Source: Comamonadaceae bacterium (GTDB taxonomy: Bacteria; Pseudomonadota; Gammaproteobacteria; Burkholderiales; Burkholderiaceae). From it: DNA of 6,470 bases. Positions 1 to 5,067 of the stretch are shown one piece after another. Location: the NCBI GenBank assembly GCA_947484245.1, contig CANKOT010000129.1, forward strand, positions 1 through 6,470. The letters are read 5' to 3'. The position numbers and the translations under genes were made by a program. Numbering within the stretch: position 1 is the first letter of the stretch; every line of letters starts with the position of its first letter. The notes below the pieces were generated by a model. That model did not search any database and had not been told where the DNA came from. It saw only the letters and a list, made by a program, of their open reading frames with translations.

Positions 1-7
1 CACCATC

Positions 8-178
8 ATGGCAAGCAAAGGCGGACGCGAAAAAATCAAGCTGGAATCTACAGCTGGTACAGGTCACTTTTACACGACCAGCAAGAACAAGAAAACAATG
101 CCCGAGAAAATGTCGATCATGAAGTTCGACCCAAAAGCTCGCAAGCACGTTGAGTACAAGGAAATCAAACTGAAGTAA
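8..178 (+). CDS. rpmG: 50S ribosomal protein L33
   Basis: This is a complete 56-residue protein beginning [20 protein letters not shown] and ending EYKEIKLK. That is the usual length and wording of proteobacterial L33, a small basic protein of the large ribosomal subunit near the tRNA exit site. The short basic middle (FYTTSKNKK, about residues 21-29) and the [14 protein letters not shown] tail are family hallmarks. The zinc-binding cysteine pairs of the Cys+ form of L33 are absent, so this is the Cys-free form common in proteobacteria. Only 7 bases precede the ATG, so the ribosome binding site lies outside the window. In this group rpmG usually follows rpmB (L28) in one transcript; that gene would be just off the left edge. 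A strong terminator follows 18 bp after the stop codon, so this is the last gene of its operon. Confidence 0.97.
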   Translation: MASKGGREKIKLESTAGTGHFYTTSKNKKTMPEKMSIMKFDPKARKHVEYKEIKLK

Positions 179-196
179 TTCAGCTTGACGCCATAG

Positions 197-223
197 AAAA
201 AGCCCGCTGTTGCGGGCTTTTTT
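197..223 (+). terminator. Rho-independent terminator of rpmG, probably bidirectional
   Basis: The stem AGCCCGC / GCGGGCT (201-207 with 212-218) has a TGTT loop and is followed by a run of T (218-223). It is preceded by a run of A (197-201). The flanking A and T runs lengthen the stem, and on the - strand they supply a U-tract as well. The hairpin can therefore end both rpmG transcripts and transcripts of the convergent desaturase gene, whose stop codon is 58 bp away. Confidence 0.93.
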
Positions 224-240
224 GTTGCCGGAGAAATTTA

Positions 241-277
241 ATTGGGGTCAGATCAACATTAATTTGGCTACCCCAAT
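241..277. repeat. 8-bp inverted repeat with GGGGTCAGATC core (possible dispersed repeat)
   Basis: ATTGGGGT (241-248) and ACCCCAAT (270-277) form a perfect inverted repeat around a 21-bp AT-rich spacer, between the rpmG terminator and the desaturase stop codon. The left arm continues as GGGGTCAGATCAACATTAAT. From memory, closely related GGGGTCAGA(G)TC... sequences recur in betaproteobacterial and gammaproteobacterial genomes, often near IS200-like/REP-associated transposases; that link is recollection, not something shown here. It could also act as a weak terminator hairpin for the desaturase mRNA, but no good U-tract follows on that strand. Confidence 0.5.
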
Positions 278-280
278 CGA

Positions 281-1486
281 TTAAGTGCGAGCAGCGCGAA
301 GTTTTGTAGAGAACTCTTGCAATGCCGCGATGCCGCTGTCTTCAGCGCGTTTGCACCATGCTTGCAAATCAAGGGCGAGTTGTTCGCGGTTGTGGGATGT
401 GTTGAGCCAGATTTGACGCAGCTCTTCGCGCATGGCTAACATTTTGTCGAGCACAGGGTAGGCAGCCAAAGTGGCACTCAATGGGGCTTGTGCTTCAGCT
501 GGCACTTTGTCGCCATCGCGGTGAATCCAACGTGAAGCGACTTTCAAAATGCTGGCATCCAACTTGGCGTTGGCCACTTCCTGACGAAACACCGTGCGCA
601 TTTGACGGGCATAACCGGCCATCACTTCATAGCGGTTGGCGATCAAGGCTTCCAAGGTTTTTTCATCGGCCACAGGGCGGACTTCACCGTAAGCCAAAAC
701 TGGCGGCTTCTTTTTGACAGTGGCCAAACCAAAGAACTGCAAGATGCAAATGTAGACCCAGCCCAAATCAAACTCATAGGGCTTGACCGACAACTTGGCC
801 GAAGTTGGATAGGTGTGATGGTTGTTGTGTAATTCTTCGCCGCCAATGAGGATGCCCCATGGTGAGATGTTGGCGCTAGCGTCATTTGCCTCAAAATTGC
901 GGTAGCCCCAGTAGTGAGCAGCACCATTGATGATGCCGGCCGCAGTAATAGGAATCCAAGCCATTTGCACGGCCCACACCGTGAGGCCCAAAGCGCCAAA
1001 CAAGGCCACATCGATGATCAACATCAGTGCCACGCCTTGCCACGAAAAACGCGAATAAACATTGCGCTCCATCCAGTCGTCGGGCGTGCCATGGCCATAA
1101 CGGCTCAGTGTTTCTTTGTTTTTAGATTCTTTGCGATACAACTCAGCACCCTTGAACAGCACGGTTTTAATGCCATGCACATGGGGACTGTGGGGGTCTT
1201 CGGCTTGTTCGCACTTGGCGTGGTGCTTGCGGTGAATGGCCGCCCACTCTTTGGTCACTTGGCCGGTGGTCATCCACAGCCAAAAGCGGAAAAAGTGCGA
1301 TGCAATGGGATGCAAATCCAAGGCCCTGTGCGCCTGATGACGGTGCAGGAAAATGGTCACGCTGGCAATGGTGATGTGCGTGAGGCCCAGAATGACAAAC
1401 AAAATTTGCCAGCCTGAAAAACCTAGAAGTCCGTTGGCCAACCAGTCAATGGTTGCGTCAAATACAGCCGAGTCGATGAACAACAT
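281..1486 (-). CDS. Membrane acyl-CoA/acyl-lipid fatty acid desaturase (delta-9 type)
   Basis: This 401-residue integral membrane di-iron enzyme introduces a double bond into saturated acyl chains, most likely at delta-9, using O2 and reducing equivalents. The histidine boxes are all present: HRHQAH (48-53), HRKHH (85-89) and HNNHH (220-224). N187 and H191 in NGAAHYWG match the Asn/His ligand positions known in stearoyl-CoA desaturases. Hydrophobic segments lie at about 27-47, 61-75, 149-171 and 174-190. After about residue 260 comes a soluble, helical, charged tail of roughly 140 residues that the catalytic core does not need. The ATG has no clear Shine-Dalgarno sequence, but the N-terminus fits the usual family start. 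The gene lies 114 bp downstream of the methylase gene, and a possible promoter and repeats occupy that gap. The substrate (acyl-CoA or lipid-bound) and the exact position of desaturation cannot be read from the sequence. Confidence 0.93.
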   Translation of the reverse strand: MLFIDSAVFDATIDWLANGLLGFSGWQILFVILGLTHITIASVTIFLHRHQAHRALDLHPIASHFFRFWLWMTTGQVTKEWAAIHRKHHAKCEQAEDPHSPHVHGIKTVLFKGAELYRKESKNKETLSRYGHGTPDDWMERNVYSRFSWQGVALMLIIDVALFGALGLTVWAVQMAWIPITAAGIINGAAHYWGYRNFEANDASANISPWGILIGGEELHNNHHTYPTSAKLSVKPYEFDLGWVYICILQFFGLATVKKKPPVLAYGEVRPVADEKTLEALIANRYEVMAGYARQMRTVFRQEVANAKLDASILKVASRWIHRDGDKVPAEAQAPLSATLAAYPVLDKMLAMREELRQIWLNTSHNREQLALDLQAWCKRAEDSGIAALQEFSTKLRAART

Positions 1487-1530
1487 GCAGTCGCTTTCTA
1501 AGAGGAGATGCCGTTAAAAGCAATCGAGAT

Positions 1531-1560
1531 ATTTTAAGATTTTCGAATTCAAATTGACAG
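1531..1560 (-). promoter_or_regulatory. Candidate sigma-70 promoter of the desaturase gene
   Basis: Read on the - strand there is a CTGTCA -35 box (1555-1560, 4 of 6 consensus bases) and a TAAAAT -10 box (1531-1536, 5 of 6) separated by 18 bp. The ATG of the desaturase is about 45 bp downstream of the -10 box. The gap is AT-rich compared with the surrounding genes. The match is only moderate, and read-through from the methylase gene remains possible because no terminator is visible between them. Confidence 0.35.
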
Positions 1561-1575
1561 TGAATTCAGTGAATA
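1545..1575. repeat. Short direct and near-palindromic repeats in the desaturase promoter region
   Basis: GAATTCA occurs at 1545-1551, 1562-1568 and 1597-1603, the last copy touching the methylase stop codon. CAGTGAAT is repeated in tandem with a 9-bp period (1558-1565 and 1567-1574). The junction AGTGAATTCAGT is close to a palindrome centred on GAATTC. These repeats overlap the candidate -35 box at 1555-1560, which is where an operator for a lipid-responsive repressor could sit. The regulator is unknown. Confidence 0.4.
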
Positions 1576-1600
1576 AGGCCAAAAATTAGCGCTTTAGAAT

Positions 1601-2857
1601 TCACTTTCGAACCCATGCAGCCGCAAAGAATCCATCGGTACCGTGCCGATGAGGCCAAAGGCGTAAAAAATCACCGTGGCAAAGGTTGTGGGCGTTGGCC
1701 ACTTTCAAGCGAGTCAGCTCTTCCGAGACAGGCAAGGCGACAAAGTCGGGGTGAGCTGTTGAAAATGCATTGGCAATGTCTTCATTCTCTTGTGGCAGCA
1801 CACTGCAAGTGGCATAGACCAAACGCCCCCCCGATTTGAGCAAGCGCGCAGCGCTTTCCAAAATAGCTGTTTGGGTGGCGGCTACGTCAGCAATGCCCTC
1901 TGGTTTTTGGCGCCACTTAAGATCGGGATTGCGACGCAAGGTACCCAAACCCGAACACGGCGCATCCACCAACACCCGATCGATCTTGCCTGCCAATCGC
2001 TTGATGCGGTCGTCACGTTCGTGCGCAATGGCAGCAGGGTGCACATTGGACAACTGGCTTCGTGCCAAGCGAGGCTTTAAAGCATCCAAGCGATGTGCCG
2101 AGGTGTCCATGGCATACAAGCGGCCCGTGTTGCGCATCGAGGCACCAATGGCCAGCGTTTTCCCGCCAGCGCCTGCGCAAAAATCGACCACCATTTCACC
2201 GCGGTGAGCGTCGAGCAAAAGTGCCAGCAACTGAGAGCCTTCGTCCTGCACTTCAACCGCGCCGCGCTCGAAGGCTTTGACCTTGGCCAAAGACGGCTTG
2301 CCCTGCAAACGCAAGCCCCAGGGTGAGTAAGGCGTGGGCTCACACACAATGCCCGCCGCAGTCAATTCTTTTTGGACCTCTGAGCGCTTTTCGTTCAAGT
2401 CGTTCACGCGCAAATCCAAAGTGCCTGTTTGCAGCAAACTCTCGGTCAAGGCCTCAAACTCATTGCCCAATTGTTCTTTGAGCGGACGCGCCAGCCAGTC
2501 TGGCAAGTTGTGAATGTGCTGCGACATCAAGTCTGATGGCTGAATGCTGTCGCACATGTCGAGCCATTTTTTTTCGGTGTCGTTGAGGGCGCTTTTGACA
2601 AAGTCGCGAGGACCCGCAAAGCCCAGAATGGCCAAGCGTCTTTCTTTGGCGCCACTGCCTGAGCGAGCCATGTGCTCAAACAACAATTTTTTGCGCAGAA
2701 CTTGAAACACCGTCTCGGACAAGGTGGCACGCTCACGCGGACCCAAATTGCGGTTGTCACGGAAAAATCGCGACACCACCGCATCTGCGGGATGGTTAAA
2801 TTGAAGGGTGAGCCTGACCAATTCGGCACAGACATCTAACAAGGCTTTAGGATGCAT
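1601..2857 (-). CDS. RsmB/NOP-family rRNA (cytosine-C5)-methyltransferase
   Basis: This 418-residue SAM-dependent methylase of the RsmB (Fmu/Sun) type makes 5-methylcytosine in RNA, probably 16S rRNA. An N-terminal NusB-like helical region (about 1-140) is followed by a Rossmann methylase domain. The SAM-binding motif I is DFCAGAGGKT (225-234), with an acidic residue at D251. Motif IV is DAPCSG (298-303). The catalytic TCS sits at 350-352, so C351 would be the nucleophile and C301 the cysteine that helps release the product. The C-terminal HGTDGFF motif (405-411) is also typical. The MHPK start matches family usage, although the upstream AGAGG is only 2 nt from the ATG. An 8-bp inverted repeat covers this start codon. 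Many relatives carry another RsmB paralogue next to fmt, so I give no symbol; it could be called rsmB. Confidence 0.93.
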   Translation of the reverse strand: MHPKALLDVCAELVRLTLQFNHPADAVVSRFFRDNRNLGPRERATLSETVFQVLRKKLLFEHMARSGSGAKERRLAILGFAGPRDFVKSALNDTEKKWLDMCDSIQPSDLMSQHIHNLPDWLARPLKEQLGNEFEALTESLLQTGTLDLRVNDLNEKRSEVQKELTAAGIVCEPTPYSPWGLRLQGKPSLAKVKAFERGAVEVQDEGSQLLALLLDAHRGEMVVDFCAGAGGKTLAIGASMRNTGRLYAMDTSAHRLDALKPRLARSQLSNVHPAAIAHERDDRIKRLAGKIDRVLVDAPCSGLGTLRRNPDLKWRQKPEGIADVAATQTAILESAARLLKSGGRLVYATCSVLPQENEDIANAFSTAHPDFVALPVSEELTRLKVANAHNLCHGDFLRLWPHRHGTDGFFAAAWVRK

Positions 2858-2883
2858 AGCCTCTATTGTCCCACTGCTATGCA
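2853..2883. promoter_or_regulatory. Perfect 8-bp inverted repeat over the methylase start codon
   Basis: TGCATAGC (2853-2860) and GCTATGCA (2876-2883) are perfect inverted copies separated by 15 bp. They fill most of the 41-bp gap between the divergent methylase and DUF1653 genes. In methylase mRNA the 3' arm contains the AUG, and the loop contains the AGAGG ribosome binding site. As DNA, the arm centres are about 23 bp apart, roughly two helical turns, as expected for a dimeric regulator. Which of the two roles applies, if either, is not shown by the sequence. Confidence 0.5.
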
Positions 2884-2898
2884 GATTCGAGAGATTCC

Positions 2899-3153
2899 AT
2901 GCAAGAAGAAACCTTACCCCCCTTGATCATCACGCCACCTGGCTACTACCGCCATTACAAAAATTTGTTGTATCAAGTGCTAGGCACTGTGAGACACAGC
3001 GAATCGTTGGAGCCCATGACCTTGTACAAAGCGCTCTATGGAGAGCAAGGCCTGTGGGTGCGCCCTGCTGCCATGTTCAACGAAAGTGTTGACATCGATG
3101 GCGTGGTGCAGCCGCGCTTTACTTGGCTTGGCGAGCAGCTTCCTCAAGCCTGA
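2899..3153 (+). CDS. DUF1653-family small protein
   Basis: This 84-residue protein begins MQEETLPPLI and ends GEQLPQA. It consists almost entirely of one DUF1653 domain, recognisable by YYRHYKN..YQVLG (16-29), RHSE followed by TLYKALYG (32-48), LWVRPAAMF (52-60) and the closing PRF. The molecular function of the family is not established. There is no signal peptide, membrane segment or obvious catalytic residue set, so it is probably a cytoplasmic small beta-rich protein. I chose the ATG at 2899 because the conserved part begins shortly after it and GAGAGA lies 4 nt upstream; the frame stays open back to a TTG at 2866, which looks unused. It is divergent from the methylase gene, and its last 35 bp overlap the 3' end of purN on the other strand. 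Confidence 0.85.
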   Translation: MQEETLPPLIITPPGYYRHYKNLLYQVLGTVRHSESLEPMTLYKALYGEQGLWVRPAAMFNESVDIDGVVQPRFTWLGEQLPQA

Positions 3154-3733
3154 AAAAATCAAGCACGGCCCTAGGATAAATCAGGTGCTCTTGCACCAGC
3201 ACTCTGGCCGCTAAATCTTCTGCTGTGTCCTGCGCCAACACTGGCACCACCGCCTGGGCCAATATTTGCCCATGGTCTAGCTCTGGCGTCACCTGGTGCA
3301 CTGTGGCGCCTGCAAACTGGCAGCCGGCATCAATGGCTCTTTGATGGGTATTGAGTCCAGTGAACGCAGGCAACAAGGAGGGGTGAATGTTGATCAAGCG
3401 GCCGGCGTAATGCGCCACAAATGCGGGAGACAAAATTCGCATGAAGCCTGCCAACACCACCAAATGAGGGGCATGCACATCGATGCGCTTAAGCAATGCT
3501 TGGTCAAAATCTTCTCTGGCTTCAAATTGTGTGTGTTCCAGTACTTCCGTTTGAATGTCTGCAAACTCTGAGTGCGATTGAAGCCATGCGAGGCCAGATG
3601 CTTGAGCCTTGTTGCTGATGACGGCTGAAATTTGAACGCCCAGGCGCTCTGACCAACGCTGCTGGTGGGCTGCTTGAACAATGGCCGCCATGTTCGAGCC
3701 CGCGCCTGAAATGAGAATCACGATATTTTTCAC
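3119..3733 (-). CDS. purN: Phosphoribosylglycinamide formyltransferase (GAR transformylase 1)
   Basis: This enzyme transfers the formyl group of 10-formyltetrahydrofolate to GAR, the third step of de novo purine synthesis, in the cytosol. From the GTG at 3733 the protein has 204 residues, within the usual PurN range. The N-terminus VKNIVILISGAGSNM carries the phosphate-binding GxGSN loop (10-14). LAGFMRILSP follows at about 95-104. The catalytic residues are N115 and H117 in NIHPSLLP, and D153 in TPELDHG; all are present. The frame stays open upstream to another GTG at 3802, which would add 23 residues lacking family similarity and has no ribosome binding site. The chosen GTG has AGGG about 11 nt upstream. 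The gene is divergent from the dehydrogenase operon by 126 bp and overlaps the DUF1653 gene tail to tail. Confidence 0.95.
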   Translation of the reverse strand: MKNIVILISGAGSNMAAIVQAAHQQRWSERLGVQISAVISNKAQASGLAWLQSHSEFADIQTEVLEHTQFEAREDFDQALLKRIDVHAPHLVVLAGFMRILSPAFVAHYAGRLINIHPSLLPAFTGLNTHQRAIDAGCQFAGATVHQVTPELDHGQILAQAVVPVLAQDTAEDLAARVLVQEHLIYPRAVLDFFRLEEAARQAK

Positions 3734-3859
3734 ATTGGGATTATCCCTGTTCACATCAGCTAAATTGAAATTTGTCGCAGCCAAGACACCGTTTTTGCGC
3801 ACGGTCGTGCTAAAAACGCATCTTTCCTAACTTACTGGCTTTGACCGGAGACACATTTC

Positions 3860-5041
3860 ATGGATTTGGCATTCACACCCGAAGAGCTCGCGTTTCGCGA
3901 GGAGATTCGCGCTTGGGTTAAAGCAAATTTACCCGCTGACATTTCCCAAAAAGTGCACAGTGCTATGCGCCTGACACGAGATGATCTGCAACTTTGGGCC
4001 AAAATTTTGGGCAAAAAAGGGTGGCTTGGTTGGGGCTGGCCTGAGCAATTTGGTGGGCCAGGCTGGAACGCGGTTCAAAAGCACTTGTTCGAAGAAGAAT
4101 GTGCCTTGGCGGGCGCCCCCCGCGTCGTGCCATTTGGCCCTGTCATGGTGGCGCCCGTCATCATGGCCTTTGGCAATGCCGAACAACAAAAGCGTTTTCT
4201 ACCTGGCATTGCCAGTGGTGAAGTTTGGTGGAGCCAAGGCTATAGCGAACCAGGCTCTGGTTCCGACTTGGCATCGCTCAAAACTCGCGCTGAGCGCGTG
4301 GGCGACAAGTACATCGTCAATGGCCAAAAAACTTGGACCACCTTGGGCCAATACGGCGAATGGATTTTTTGCTTGGTGCGTACCAGCAATGAAGGCAAGC
4401 CCCAAACTGGCATCTCTTTCTTGTTGATCGACATGAAAACCCCCGGCATCACCGTGCGTCCCATCAAGTTGCTCGATGGCGAATGCGAAGTCAACGAGGT
4501 TTGGTTTGACAACGTGGAAGTGCCCGCCGAAAACCTCATTGGTGAAGAAAACAAAGGCTGGAATTACGCCAAGCATTTGCTAGCGCATGAACGCACCAAC
4601 ATTGCCGATGTGAACCGCGCCAAACGCGAACTGGAGCGCCTCAAGCGCATTGCCAAAACCGAAGGCGTCTACGACGACATGCGTTTTCGCGACGAAATCT
4701 CCAAACTCGAAGTTGATATCGTGGCCCTGGAAATGTTGGTGCTGCGTGTTTTGTCTGCCGAAAAATCTGGCAAGAACTCACTCGACATTGCTGGCCTCCT
4801 GAAAATCAAAGGCAGCGAAATTCAACAACGCTACGCTGAGCTCATGATGTTGGCCGCTGGTCCTTACAGCCTGCCTTTCATCTTTGAAGCCATGGATGCA
4901 GGCTGGCAAGGTGACTTCCCTGGACACGAAGTGGCCAATGCGCCCTTGGCTGCCAACTATTTCAACATGCGCAAAACCACGATTTATGGCGGCAGCAATG
5001 AAGTGCAACGCAACATCGTGGCTCAAGTAGTTTTGGGTTAA
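3860..5041 (+). CDS. Acyl-CoA dehydrogenase, large subunit (PimC-like)
   Basis: This 393-residue flavoprotein subunit catalyses alpha,beta-dehydrogenation of an acyl-CoA, the first step of beta-oxidation. Domains run in the usual order: N-terminal helices (1-120), the beta domain with the flavin signature GYSEPGSGSD (127-136) and NGQKTWTT (154-161), then C-terminal helices (about 235-393). The MCAD catalytic Glu position is Gly here (IYGGSNEVQR, G377). E244 in LLAHERTNIA aligns with the helix-G Glu used by isovaleryl- and long-chain acyl-CoA dehydrogenases, so it is the likely base. The RxQF FAD-contact motif is missing from this subunit. The closest wording is pimeloyl-CoA dehydrogenase large subunit, but the true substrate (dicarboxylyl-, fatty or alicyclic acyl-CoA) is uncertain. 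A GGAGA ribosome binding site lies 8 nt before the ATG. The next gene follows after 26 bp. Confidence 0.93.
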   Translation: MDLAFTPEELAFREEIRAWVKANLPADISQKVHSAMRLTRDDLQLWAKILGKKGWLGWGWPEQFGGPGWNAVQKHLFEEECALAGAPRVVPFGPVMVAPVIMAFGNAEQQKRFLPGIASGEVWWSQGYSEPGSGSDLASLKTRAERVGDKYIVNGQKTWTTLGQYGEWIFCLVRTSNEGKPQTGISFLLIDMKTPGITVRPIKLLDGECEVNEVWFDNVEVPAENLIGEENKGWNYAKHLLAHERTNIADVNRAKRELERLKRIAKTEGVYDDMRFRDEISKLEVDIVALEMLVLRVLSAEKSGKNSLDIAGLLKIKGSEIQQRYAELMMLAAGPYSLPFIFEAMDAGWQGDFPGHEVANAPLAANYFNMRKTTIYGGSNEVQRNIVAQVVLG

Positions 5042-5067
5042 TTCGCTTAACCGCACAAGGATACAAA

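Noticed and set aside
914..1417. Open frame of 167 codons on the + strand inside the desaturase gene
   Set aside because: It is fully antisense to a gene with complete histidine boxes, has no recognisable domain, and its composition is that of a reversed coding strand.
2866..2898. Upstream TTG start for the DUF1653 gene (11 extra residues)
   Set aside because: TTG is rare, the added residues do not resemble the family, and the ATG at 2899 has GAGAGA just upstream.
3738..3747. GATAAT as a -10 box for purN on the - strand
   Set aside because: It lies only about 8 nt before the chosen start codon, no good -35 box sits at the right spacing, and it is part of the palindrome already noted.
3734..3802. 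Longer purN from the GTG at 3802
   Set aside because: The 23 extra residues precede the conserved start of the PurN fold and there is no ribosome binding site upstream of that codon.
3788..3805. ACCGT/ACGGT dyad in the purN-dehydrogenase gap
   Set aside because: Only 5-bp arms with an 8-bp spacer; expected by chance at this length.
4199..4576. Open frame of 125 codons on the - strand inside the dehydrogenase large subunit gene
   Set aside because: It is a shadow of a well-supported + strand gene; no family similarity or ribosome binding site.
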